64,000 bases of DNA from positions 23,291,573 to 23,355,572 of the forward strand of contig NC_080715.1 of NCBI RefSeq assembly GCF_019097595.1, written 5' to 3'. The translations under genes and the position numbers were made by a program. The notes below the pieces were generated by a model. It ran no database searches and was not told where the DNA came from. It worked only from the letters and a program-made list of their open reading frames with translations. The first letter of the stretch is position 1; the number at the start of each line of letters is the position of its first letter. This DNA is from Hemibagrus wyckioides. Lineage: Eukaryota > Chordata > Actinopteri > Siluriformes > Bagridae. Positions 23,717 to 49,583 of the stretch are shown in pieces.

Positions 23717-25368
23717 GGCTAGGGAAATGTAAAACATGTAAATCCTATACAATATACACATAATACTTTTTTTTTGTATCACATACATTGTTATTTTTAT
23801 AAGTTATTATTTTGATACAGAAACTCTCTGTAATAAGTGAATGTATGAAATTTTATTTTCAAATTATATTTTAGATCATTAAAGTCCATTTTATATACAC
23901 ATGTATAAAATCAGTAATGAAACTTACTAACTGTTCTAAGATGAAGAATGTTATAGAGCAAAGACAGACAAGCAGAAGAAGTTCTAGTCACTGAGAAAGA
24001 GGTAGTGATAGAGATAGAGGAAGAGTTGACTCATTGTTAAAGAGACAAACTAATTTAAATTCAGTTAACACTAGGTGACCATTTAAGCCAGCGTATAATG
24101 CATGTAATACATGTTTTATATAACACAAAAACCTCTGGACAAATATAGATAAAAGACAGGATCCTGAGTTCTTTTGTTCATATACATATATAGACAGGTT
24201 AAATCATTCATTTGTTCATCTACAGTAAAAGCTTGGGAACACTAGACTTGAGCTATAGGAACATAACATGGATGGAACTCCAGCCAAATGCAGGGAACCA
24301 TGTACATAAATTCACAGCTACAGGTAAATATAGTTATATGTAGTTATATATAAATGGAGTTAATCCATCTATCCATGCCACTGGTTGGGACACCAAAGAA
24401 CCCAGAGACAACCCATAAGTTGTATTAATTCATTCATTTTTCATTGTAGTGCAACCAGCCATTCTATTTTCTCTCATTATGTGTGTATACTGTTGAGAAG
24501 TATATCAGTACAGCATGTGAAAGTAGAGCAAAGCAGAGTAAGCAATTTAGTAAAATCCTCTGTTGCGTCACCTTTTTAAAGTTAATATTTGTTTTACATA
24601 AAACATGTACGTATTATTTTGCTACTTTTTTGTGTATGTTTTCCCAATTCTCAACAGTATTTTACGTATTCCTGGATCTCTTTTTACATAAACATTAGCG
24701 GCATTAGTTTGTTATAGATATAATCTCACCAGTCTGCAGGAGTCCTCTGAGGCCCATCAACAGGAGCTGCCACAGCTGAGGCTGAAGAACAAACTTAACT
24801 GAACCATCTTAAACTGCACAGATTCAGTTTTTCAGCATACACCATGATACAGCTGTGGAGAATGTGCTCATGGTTTAGCTAAATGAATCCAACCCAAAAT
24901 CATATATGGTTAGACCAATAGGAAATGAGACAAGAAGTGGGTTTCCTGTCATCATGTGAAGGATTTATTTGAAAATACTCATAAAAACAGGGCATATTTT
25001 GAAAAAAATAAAAAAGGTTGGCTGCCTAATTGCTTTTATTAGTAAACCATAGAAGATCATTAAACAAGATCTATTTCATATTTAATGTGGTTGTAATCTT
25101 CTAACTTACAGTATAATTCCACTAAGGACTTTGTTAGCTTTGCACCCTTAATACAGAATATAATGGATCCTTTCAGGTTTACAGATGGAGATGAATCTTT
25201 GAACTGTTATTAAGAAAATAGCTGCAGAATTTAGCAGCTACAACACTACCCAGTGGTTAATGTAACTGTCAATATCACCATCTAGTGGTTCTAAATGACT
25301 AGGAGCTGCGGAGAATGTTTACTGGAATTAGGTTTAGTAAGTGATGTGACAATAAAAAAGAGTGAATG

Positions 25369-25371
<3 letters not shown>

Positions 25372-25418
<47 letters not shown>

Positions 25419-25439
25419 TATGTATTATATGCAATAATA

Positions 25440-25482
<43 letters not shown>

Positions 25483-25510
25483 TATATATATATATATATG
25501 CATATATATA
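25372..25510. repeat. (TA)n microsatellites
   Basis: There are two long TA runs (about 25372-25416 and 25443-25510) separated by a short unique stretch. They sit next to a Tc1 relic and create spurious Tyr-Ile ORFs. Confidence 0.95.
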
Positions 25511-25511
25511 C

Positions 25512-26535
25512 AGTCATGTGAAAAAAGGTATCTAAGGTATCTAAAAAGATCTCAAAAGAATCTGTAATCAGCCATTCCATTGTCCAGAAAATCAATGACA
25601 ACATGGCCAGGTCAGGCTGTCCAAACAAATCCACCCCAAGAGCAGCCTACAAGATGCTTAAAGACGTCTTCAAAAACCCTAAAAATGCCAAAGTGCATGA
25701 ATCTACAGTCAGAAAGAAACTACACAACTTTAATTATGATGGGAGGTGTGCAAGAAGGAAACCTTTTCTGTCATGAGGGCAAGACTGAAGTTTCCCAAAG
25801 AACACAGAGAAAAAGGCTAAGACTTCTGGAATAATGCGCTTCGGACAGATGTGTCTAAAATTGAATTATTTGGACACCATAACAGGGCATGTTTGGCGTA
25901 TACCAAATACAGTAAACCTCATCCCAACTATAAAACATGGAGGTGGAAGTGTTATGGTTTGGGGATGCTTTGCTGCAGCAGGACCTGGCCAGCTCACCAT
26001 CATAGAATCCATTATGAATTCTACCATTGTATCAGAAGGTGCTTGAGGAACATGTAAGACCATCTGTCAAAAAAATTGAAGCTAAAGTGGAACTGAACCT
26101 TGCAACATGACAATGGCCCAAAACATACCAGTAAATCCACCAAGGACTGGCTGAAAAGTAAAAAATGGAGTATTCTGGAATGGCCAAGTCAAAGCCCAGA
26201 TCTAAATCCTATTGACATCCTGTGGGGTTATTTGAAATGGACTGTGCATGCAATAAACCTCCTGAACATCACACAGCTGAAAGAATCCTGCATTGAGGAG
26301 TGGGGGAAACGATCTTCCAGTCGATGTCAGAAACTGGTAGATGGCTACAAGAAACCTCTCATTGAGGTTATTTCAGCCAATGGGGGAAACACTAGCTTTT
26401 AGGCATAGGGTGTCCTAACTTTCTCCTCAAGTGAAATACTAATTTTTTGTTGATTTCTTTTGTTTAATTAGTGAATACCAGGTGATATTTTGTTGTTCAC
26501 ATGCAATTACATCACTTTCATCGGTACAAATTAAA
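25512..26535 (+). mobile_element. Degraded Tc1-like element
   Basis: Plus-strand transposase fragments are spread over different frames: [35 protein letters not shown] (26 kb frame), then MQHDNGPKHTSKSTKDW and SPDLNPIDILWGYLKWTVH. The Glu of the catalytic triad appears as Asp (SPDLNPID) and there are stops and frameshifts, so it is dead. The borders are approximate. Confidence 0.85.
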
Positions 26536-26579
26536 ACAAGATCATAAATCGACTTGACCTTTCTTAATAAAGAACTGAG

Positions 26580-27190
26580 TAATCTCATTTAAATAGTGTG
26601 AAAAACAAATAACATACTGCAATCTGAAACACTGTTAATAAGGAAGATCAGTAGAGAATGACCAGGCTGGTCTGAGCTGACAAGAAGTATACTTTATTGA
26701 GTATCTAACAATTTGGTTATTCTTATTACATAAAAGAATGTTGTCTTTCAGATTCTCCCTGTTTGGCATCACCACAGCAGATCATCCAATCCACATTTTG
26801 ATTTGGTACAGGTTTTACGCTGGATGCCCTTCCTGACACGACCCTCCCATTTTTATCCAGGAGATTGTAGGATCCTACCACTGGACCACCGGGGAACATT
26901 ATTACATTAAAAAATATAATTGTTAAATTATGAAATTTAAATTAACATAGATATGTAAGTGAAAGATAGTAATATGGAAGCCTGTTTCAACTCCCACCAA
27001 AACAATGTCTTATGAATATAAAAACAGTAATTTATTTAGACTTTACAGAAACAAAATCAAGGGGTTAAGGAGAAAAAACAAAACAAAACAAAAAAACGCC
27101 ACATTAATCCACATTGTGGTTATTAAAAACCTTTATTATGTTATAAATTTTTTGAGGAATTATTTCCTGTTTTATGTATTAAGTATTGTT
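26580..27190. repeat. Duplicated block X', unit 2 copy at ptgfrn 3' flank
   Basis: It is colinear with 20271-20862. After the shared phrase tattgttca the two copies diverge: X runs into the broken domain-3 exon and X' runs on toward ptgfrn. This places the duplication end here. Confidence 0.85.
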
Positions 27191-28495
27191 CAAAAATCAT
27201 TTAAACAAAAGACAGGCAAGCACAAAACTGCACTAAGTCAAGCATAATTTTTTTTAAAAACACCCCCAAATGTTACTTAAAATACAATAAAACAGTCCTA
27301 AAAGTGATTTAAAAAGTCCCATCATGCAGCAATATAGTGCAGATTATTTTTTGTGTTCTGGGTCAGCTTCATCCTAAAGTACTGTTTAGCAACAAATACA
27401 GAATCTTACTTTAACTCAATACAGAAAAGCCCACACTGTACATGGTTTCTGAGTCACATAATGGACGACTGCAGGCCAACACAGCTGCTGCTTTCAAAAG
27501 AGACAGCTTGTAATGGACAAGAGAGCAGTTGAGTGCAGTTTGAGGGCAATGACAGTGCAGCTGTTCTATTTTCTGTGAAAAAAAATTAATGCATTTTAAA
27601 ATTAGTATGTGACTGCATCAGTGTGTGTCTGTGTGCATTATGTGAAGAAAGGAAGCATTTACGAGCATGAAGTGGAAGGTCATTTATCAGACAGTGTGCT
27701 ATACACCAGCAGAGTAAGCAGGGCACACTTTCTCCCGCAAAGTGCCCAGCTCTAGTAACTGATAGTCATTAGGACAATGGACACTAGCTTGCAGCCAAGC
27801 ATGCCCTAATAGACAGCAGTGAGTGCACGAGAGAGGGGTGCACTGTGGGAGCAGATCAGGAAACCGTGCCCCCGGCCATTAGTGACGGTCAGCTGGAATC
27901 CTGAATAACACTCTTCTGAACAGCAGGACTCTGCTCTGACTGACAGACAGGCTGGTTAGATGCAGGACATGCATGGCTGATGTCATCAAGTGACAGGGGC
28001 TGACTCTGGAGTGAGACTGGGAGAATGAATGCAGACTCTAGAATCTGCTTCCCTGCTCGTTCAATGTGTCTTGTGCTTCCGCAGCTCTTTCACAACAGTC
28101 CTTCATCCAGGAACGAAAATCTGCTGCTCATTATTTAGCGTTAATAGCTGCACCATAATGCAGTTCTATGCCTGCGGGGGTGCAAAATGTTATTCCTGAT
28201 GAAGTGCTTCCAAAAACATTGAAACCCAGGACAGGTTCTGAGAACAGTCATTAATGTGGATGGGGCCACTTTCGGCAAGTTAATCCTGAGATAAGTGTCT
28301 CTCACTGGAGCATCATCTTGAGTACACGCAAGTAGTAAAGATTCTCCTTTTCTCCCTTGAAACAGTGCACTCACACATATATGAATACTTGTGGCTCAAT
28401 ACAATTTCTAAGGACATTAGCAGCCATGCTATCTTGAAGTGGGTTAAAGTAAAATGAGGTCACATTAGCAGGAGGAAGAGTTTGGGTCACGTGGC
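27132..28495 (-). other. ptgfrn: Probable 3' UTR of ptgfrn
   Basis: The stretch follows the ptgfrn stop codon on the minus strand with no other gene. The first AATAAA on the minus strand after the stop is at 27137-27132. The extent is inferred from this signal. Confidence 0.4.
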
Positions 28496-42345
<13,850 letters not shown>

Positions 42346-42780
42346 CTTGACAAGGCGATTAAAATGTTCCCACGGGATCGCCTTTGTGAAACCAAACCGC
42401 GCGCAAAAAAAAAGAAAGAACCCGCGGCTGTCCTGCGGGTCTTACTCTCCTGCAATCGGTCACTGAGAGCCACTAAATCTTCTGTACCACAACTTCCTTT
42501 TAACTTCTTTAAGAACCGTGGTCCGAAATATATAATCACAACACAAACGCAAAAAGTGCTGTCGGTACAATTCCGCGCATGTTTCGCAGTGATTACCTAG
42601 ACTGGTCTAGGGGTGTGACGTTGTCCGGAAGTTAGGTTTCTGTGCTGTTTTTTAATTGGACGAGATTCGGCTTGAGAGAGCGCACTATCCGCCGCAGGTG
42701 AATCACCGCGCCCCGGGCATCAAACGTTCCCTGAACAATAGCGTTGTGCGCATGCGCAGCACACCTGCTAATTAACTCTC
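42346..42780 (-). promoter_or_regulatory. ptgfrn: ptgfrn promoter and 5' UTR
   Basis: GC-rich sequence directly upstream of the ptgfrn start, in contrast to the AT-rich surroundings. Motifs seen: NRF1 palindrome tgcgcatgcgca (42747-42758), ETS core ccggaagt (42625-42632), CRE half-site tgacgt (42616-42621) and CCAAT on the minus strand (42659-42655). There is no TATA box. This set is typical of broadly expressed vertebrate promoters. Confidence 0.65.
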
Positions 42781-45560
42781 TAGACGCTGTGTACATTTAA
42801 GCAACGCTTTGACTTCTGCTTTAGTTTCTGCCCTGAACACCACACCGAGTTTTTATCCATGAATATTTATTTGAACGTTATGTTTTTCAAACAAGTTTTT
42901 TTTCTCCCAGGTTTACATTTCATTGGTACTAAAAGCATGAAAGGTCAGGCTTAAATGTGTAACTGAATAGTTTCAATTAATTGGTTTATGTTTGCTTAGA
43001 AGATTTCTCATTATGAGTCATGGTTGTATTCATAGTCTCTGTTCTGATTACATGATGCACTGCCACTCCTTGTATTATTCATTCATTCATTCATTTATTC
43101 ATTCACCATGAGTAATAGCTTTATCCTGGTCCACTTCTATCTGGATTTATCCTGGTCCATGTCTATCTTAAGCCTATCCAAAGAGCACTGGGTATGGTGC
43201 AGGGACATTGAATTAACACCATGCACATACATTCACAGCTGGGCAATTTTAGCGTAGTTGTTCCATCTACTGGCATGTTTTTGCGAGGAGGTGTGAGGTA
43301 AATCAGAGAACCTGGAGGAAACATACAGAGTCAAAGAACATGCGCAGAAACCTGAGCTCAGGATCAGACCAGGGACCCTAAAGATATGAGACAGTACCAC
43401 TACCTAAAATGAGTACATGGTCCACTTGCACATAAGTGTTACCACTCACAAATTTCACCCCACATCATCCAATCTGTATAAGAAGATATAAGATCATAGC
43501 TGGCACATGCACACGAGTTTAATAGTGGGGAAAAAAATCTAATAAGATTTTAAAATTTGCATCCCTTTTCAGAATATTATTTAAAATAATCTCATATCCC
43601 ATTTGCATCTTTTGAACATGTTCATCTTATTAGCTGTACTATTCAGCCAAGTCCAGACTCCATCCTGTCCTGTTCCAACTTTCTTGGTGAACTTTTGCCC
43701 ATTCTTCTTGACATACTGTTTATATCATACACTTCATTTTTTGAGGTGTAGTGGGTTAAAAACAACTTTTATGTTGATTTTTATAATAATTGGGTAGTTG
43801 TACTGTTGCCATACATGTGTAATGTTTAAACTGTTTTCTTAATAGGTGCAAACTTTTGCAACAGACTGTATGTATCATGGTAATATGTGTGATTCTGGGA
43901 TCATTACATAAAGAATCATCTGTGATTGTGCCTAATTAGTATTCATGTGTATTTCAGTGTCCTACTGTAACTAAGAAGGAATAATACAGATCATACATTA
44001 GAATATGATTAAACTGATGTATAATGATGGACCTCAGAGGTAACCTCTGACCAGTCAGAGGACAGTGTAACATTAGACTACTAATAACTTATACAATTTA
44101 TATTAAAGCAGAGTTTGGAAAATTCTCAATTTTTATTAAAAGCCAAAACCCTTAGTTCGCTACTACAAATTATCCCATGACATTGTCCTACTCTGTCATT
44201 AATTCTTCAGTTTTCTGCTTTCAGAACTTTCAGAAAGCAACCTTTGCCAGATATAGACACACATAACTGTTTTATGAAATTCTATAAAGCAATAAAAATC
44301 AAGATAATCTGATGGGAAAAATTCAGAGTATCTGTTCAGCATTTTGTTTAGCAAAAGCCATACTCCTTGTTGTAAACTATTTAGTTATAAATCTGTTAGG
44401 TATGAACTATTAAACTATTTAAACTATTTATAAAACTAATTTAAGCCATTCTAGGAGCAGCCCAGTTATTTGGTCAATGTGCCCTAGACAGATTATTAAG
44501 CGTAATCATTCAATATGATCTGGCAAACTACACAAATATAGGGTTTAGTATGCATATTATATATTATTAAATTATATAATAGAATCTCTGTGTGGATATG
44601 TATTTCCACACAGATAAACTATAAGATAATGTATATTATATAGATGTTCAGGCATTTATAATTCTATCATCCTTAAACAAGAAAATACTTTTTAGTGAAG
44701 AAATCTAGGTTCGTTTCAGACAATTATTCTATAGCAAACTTATTATTAATATAGTTATAGATAGTATAGTATAGTTGTACGCACTGTGTGCGTTTACAAA
44801 ATAGAATGGACTTATAGCCCCATCTAGCGTTATAGACTTATACAAGTCTTTGGAACTATAACATTTATATGGCCAACTTGCTTCCTATTTGATATTGTGC
44901 CTCCTCGAGATGTACAGGGTGAATTTACAGTCTACATCTGACACAGTTGATCTATTTCCACGATCCCATGATGAAACTCAATCAAGTCCCAAAATGTATA
45001 AATATTAGAGGAAACAGACACCTGAAATATGAATACAGACACAAACTGATATAAATATGATTATCTAAATACAGCAAGAAAATGTATGAATAAAGTGCTG
45101 ATGTTGTGCAGTTTTAGTGTACTATATTCAATATGTGCTGTGCAACAATCAGCTTCAAAAATGTCCAAACTCTAAGTGTTGTCCTGGTTGAGGACCCGTG
45201 GGAAGAAGCTCCTCCTCATTCATTCTGTGTTGGGCTTCAAGGAGCGGAAGTGCTTCCCTGGCCACAACAGTAAGAAGAGTAAATTGTTGGGATGGCTGAG
45301 GTCTTTCACTCTCTTTCTGGCCTTGGTCCAGCACTGCTTGTGGTAGTTAGACTACAGATCACGGAGCTCGCCTGTCCTACTTGGTGCTGTTCCCGAACCA
45401 TTTATAATCTGTTATTCAGACTGTTGTCATTTAATATTTATGGTACATATGTTGACTCTACTTTGAAAAATTAATACATTAGTTGAAGTAAATAACATTG
45501 ATTCACTTTACATTACAGTGGCACAGGACTAACGGTGGGATATATTATATGTGACCATGG
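42781..45560. other. Intergenic spacer between ptgfrn and the plus-strand gene
   Basis: No gene is seen. A diverged dispersed repeat lies at about 43085-43405, and about 45180-45360 looks like a LINE fragment (ggtgggaagaagctcctcct-type text), a weak call. The rest is AT-rich unassigned sequence. Confidence 0.5.
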
Positions 45561-45960
45561 AAGCATGCAAGAGTAAGAATCTGAGAAAGTTTGACAGAGT
45601 GCCCATTCTGTCCTTGTCCAATGCCTAAATTAGCTACAATGGAACTGGACCATGAAATGGAACAATTGAAGAAGGTGGCCTGGTCTGATGAAGTACCTTT
45701 TACGTCATGTGGATGGCCAGGTGTGTGCTGCTTACCTGGGGAAGAGATTACACCAAAATGGACTATAGGAAGAAGGTAAGCCAGAGGCAGTGTGATGCTC
45801 TGGGCAATGTTCTGCTGGGAAACATTCGGTCCTGTCATTCATGTGGATGTTACTCTTACCATTTACCAGCTACTTAAACAGGTCTTCAGAGAGGTGCTCC
45901 TGCAGGAACTCCAGCATTGTATTGACAGAGCAGTGAACATGGTGACACAATTACAATAGT
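45560..45960 (+). mobile_element. Degraded Tc1-like transposase relic
   Basis: Plus-strand fragments read VAWSDEVPF and, further on, SGSVMLWAMFCWETFGPVIH with VDVTLTIYQ. This is the pattern of a fish Tc1-type transposase (WSDE.., SVMVWAMFCWETLGP). The second and third catalytic regions are missing and the frames are broken. Confidence 0.6.
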
Positions 45961-47415
45961 TGGAGGCAATGAGTGAGAAAAGCAGAGCTGAATACAGGCT
46001 TCGTCATGACCTAGACACCTCAATGTGTAGGTCTGGAAAGAATGTGAGGTTGCAACGAGGGGGTCATGTGCAGCTTGTGATGTGAGAAAGCAGTCGTCAA
46101 GCTTAGAGTGGACAATGCTAGCTTGCTCATCAGGCTCATCAAAACAAGTTTGACGACACCACATGTGACCACCTCCAATAGGTCCCACCTGTAAGTAGAT
46201 CTGCAAACCCCATGACAGAACGCTGCACGCTGCCTCGGCAGATGAGGGAGCCGAGCCACATGGATCAGGGGCTTGGCTTCAGAAAACAGCCAAGCAGGAG
46301 CAGAGCTTTCAGAGAGAGAGAACCTCTCACAGTGCTTGCAACTGGCTCCCTCAAGTGCTGACTGCACATGCTCCACTCATATTTTGTGTGGTTGTGCCAT
46401 AAAAGGATGTTTCCAGCATTTGTTCTCACCAGATGGTCTCCCCATTTCACCCCCAGGTGTAACAATCAGTGAAAGTGGATGGGCAAAGTCCTTTGGTGTC
46501 ACATTCCTGGTGGAAGTGTGAAGAGATCTTGATCTTCATGGGGATGGATGAAAGAGCAACCTCCCATGGTTCCCTTAACGAGGCTATCCAGGGAGGGGAG
46601 AATCCTTGATCTTGGAGAATAGAAATTTGTGGAATCCTGCCAACTTCCCTCAGACTGTAAAAGCTGTTCAGGTGAGCAGTGAAATGTTTTGATCAAACTA
46701 GAAAATAGTTCAGGTGACTTTACTCAACTTACTTTTTTTTTTTGCAGTGAATATAATCTCACTATCCAGTTTCACCCAAAAGTAAATTCTTAAGATTTGT
46801 CACGTTTGGTCTCAGGGAGATTTATTTTGTTACATCTGACTAGTTCTTTAGCGTTTTTACTAATTGTTTTTAAAAATGTAAATTAAGGATAACAGATTAA
46901 AGTCCCCATAAAGATTAAAGAGCCAAATGATATGTTCCATCCTCACACTGGGCTCCATGTGTCTCATGTGCTTCTGTGATACCACACTACTCTCCAGCCA
47001 GTAAGAGAATCAAGCCCCTATTTGTCACCTCATTGTGTGTATACTCAGCAAGTTTATGAAATACTACATTGTGTGTCACTGAGATCACACTTCTGATTTC
47101 ACTCACTTCCTCATTCTGATGTATGAATTTTATGTTTAGTGACAGGTATTTGTTTGAATGCAGTTCGTTGATGCCCCGTGATTTTTACCTGTTTGTCCTG
47201 CACTAGCAGCACCAGCAGACGTGGCTGTGTTCCGAGTTGTTGTGTTTGTTGTCTTGGTTTTCTAAACTTTAAACTGCTTGTGAATGCGACCAAAGGACTA
47301 TCTGCGAAAGAGAAGAGGATATTGGCAGCACTAGGCAGTGGCATACGCTTATGTGAGTATATGTGAGGGGGAGTGTGGGGAGTTATATATACAGAGTATA
47401 CTAAACTACGGGATT
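45961..47415. other. Unassigned sequence, possibly retrotransposon-derived
   Basis: Open frames occur on both strands at about 45886-46700 and the stretch is more GC-rich than its surroundings, which suggests an old mobile element. I could not assign a family. The remaining part to 47.4 kb has nothing recognisable. Confidence 0.35.
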
Positions 47416-47423
47416 ATAATTAG

Positions 47424-48284
47424 TAGGGGTTCAACTGTGTTGCGTTTAAACCTTTGACCGCTATATGGCAGCGTTGTAATTGAGCTTCAAACAGACAGGA
47501 AGTAGCGTAAGGGCGCATCGCTGATATTACCATTAGCACACCTGGCAAACTAGTAACGTTACCATGGCTGATCCCGAAAGAGTCGGACCGGCCCCCGCGG
47601 CGTACAGAGCGCGATGTTCTGCACACAGCCTCAGTCTCACCTCGCAGAAAGTACCGGCAGTGGAGTGGACACTCGGTAGGATCATTGTTACAACCTTTTC
47701 AGACGCAGCGCAATAGCTATCCACCAGCTAAAACACAAACAAGACCTGCTCTGGAATCAGTACAGGAAGTGCTGTAAGCACTTTTATTTTTCACTGATAT
47801 AGGTAGATTTAAATCCCTTGCTCAGATTGCACAAAATTAGTGTTATAATGTTGGATGTTACAGTGAGAGACTGAGACTGTCTGTACATACATATATAACA
47901 CTGTTCACAAGTATTTATTTTCTTGGATTGTTTACATAAAGACTCTTGCAAGCACTTTTATTTCTTTACTGATACACACAAATCTTAATTTGTTCAGATT
48001 GTACAGAAGTAGTGCCGTGTTACAGGGACTGGGACAAATGCAAATGCAGATCTCACTGTTCTGATAAAAGTAAACTTTTTGCCAAGAATTTATGTGTATG
48101 GTGGTGTGTTGCGTATTCCATGACATGGAATAAGCAATAAGCGTTTTCCTAAAATTAGATTAAAAAAGAAATTGCAATATATCGCCATGCTTACAGTATC
48201 GCAATATATCGCAGTATATCGAATCAGAAGCTCTGCATTGTGATACATATCATATCGTCAGATTCTTAACAATACACAGCCCTA
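47424..48284. mobile_element. hAT-like element with exact 8-bp target duplication
   Basis: The element begins taggggttcaac and ends cacagccccta-like (cacagcccta), so the ends are short inverted repeats. It is flanked by the same 8-mer, ataattag, at 47416-47423 and 48285-48292. The 3' part has the atatcg-rich text usual in fish hAT elements (gcaatatatcgcagtatatc). The 5' part is GC-rich and opens a 50-codon frame at 47564 with a strong Kozak context (accatgg), which is likely the start of the former transposase transcript. Confidence 0.8.
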
Positions 48285-48292
48285 ATAATTAG

Positions 48293-49580
48293 ATAAAACT
48301 TTAAGGATCTCCCCGAAGACACTCTTGACTCACATGCTGCCCTCATACACTAGATTTACTCAGTTGTTTCTGTGAGTTTTTTACTTCCATGCGTTATATT
48401 TTAACCATGTACAATACACACACTGCACTGTGCGTGTCATTGAAGCATTGACAGTAAATAAGTAAAATAATTTATGAAATGAAATAAAAATAATTAATTC
48501 AGACTAACTAAAATGATTCAATATTTTTCATAATAATAAAGAAATCCTGTTCTGGCATAAAAGTTAATTAACCACATGGCATAGGCCATCTTTATAACAG
48601 TTACCAGCACATGCTGGTACTGAATCTCCAAAGAACGCTGTCCAACACTAGCTTTCTTAATTTACGCACTTATTTTGATATCACAGGTCAAGCACCACAA
48701 CAATGAACGCACTTCCCCAGCCCTGACAGGGTGTGTTTTTATTTTATTTCATTTTTTTCCAGTTTTCCTGATTTTCACTTTTTATTTCATTTCACAAAAA
48801 AAACCTCCAGCAGAAATGTTTTCCCTTTTAATATGATAAAAAGAATTACTAAAAAGCAAAGTTACAGGTCTTGGCTTTGGAGCGCAAGGTCTGTCATGCC
48901 CCACATTATGCCAACACTGGTGTTGAGAATCAGGGTGGATAATCAACAACTTATTTGCTTGTTGGTCTAATACAAGTTAACACATTAAAATTTACATGTA
49001 CATGACCGAATTTGATACCTGTGATCAAGCTAATGCTAATCAGCAACTACTGGTAAAGACTATATGATCTGTTAGTTTGCTAAACTTGTTATTCTACACC
49101 TTGTTTGCACTAACACTCCCACCGCTTACAGGGTTGCACTCCACCCTGCCCTAACTGCTCAAACCACATTTCTATTATGCTAATTCTAGGATATAAGTGA
49201 CTTCTGAAAAGTGTCAAACTGGTTATAAACAGGTGAAAAGTTTGAAGGAAAAAAAACAAATACTGGCTTGTTTTGTTATCTGACAACAATGCAGCCCTCC
49301 ATCAAACAAGGGGTAATCTTTCCCAGTGATCAGAGAGCATGTGCAGCTATGCAGAAATAATTCATGGTTGCTTCCTATATGCTAAGGATACACAGTGTAT
49401 GTAGCAAGGGATCCAGAAGTATCACTTATGTTTATCTATCTATATATCTATATATATATTTACCTATCAGACTGTCTGTCTGTCTGTCTATTTGCTGAAC
49501 TTTTATATGTAAAGCATTTTTAAATTTTGGACTTAAAATTACATTTATATTTATTTATGTAATAATTGTTATTGTATGCA
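48293..49580. other. Gene-free spacer
   Basis: I see no gene. A short tetranucleotide-like run (tctatctata, gtctgtctgt) lies near 49430-49490. Confidence 0.55.
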
Positions 49581-49583
49581 ATA

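Larger units (their letters stand above)
20865..24807 (-). pseudogene. Partial cd101 copy: signal peptide and domains 1-3
   Basis: Minus-strand exon copies: signal peptide 24730-24807, domain 1 21948-22329, domain 2 21434-21819 and domain 3 20865-21269. Damage seen directly: the leader exon is frameshifted by an insertion after ATGGTT and reaches a stop; domain 1 has a 5-nt insertion near its start and an altered donor; domain 2 has lost about 26 nt and carries a +1 shift where GGATCCAAGACCC became GGATAAAAAGACCC; domain 3 is open and almost identical but its donor reads AAAG/GCCACA. No domain 4 or later follows. It is an unprocessed pseudogene made by tandem duplication. Confidence 0.9.

Noticed and set aside
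20865..24807. A second functional cd101-like gene
   Set aside because: Frameshifts in three of four exons, lost donors and absence of all 3' exons make it a pseudogene.
45886..46700. Several overlapping ORFs on both strands considered as a gene
   Set aside because: No recognisable domain, no splice sites and frames broken; an old mobile element is more likely but the family is unclear.
47564..47716. 50-codon ORF with ideal Kozak start in GC-rich DNA, considered as first exon of the NXPE-like gene
   Set aside because: It lies inside a hAT-like element bounded by an exact 8-bp duplication, its possible donor is weak, and the frame ends in a stop.
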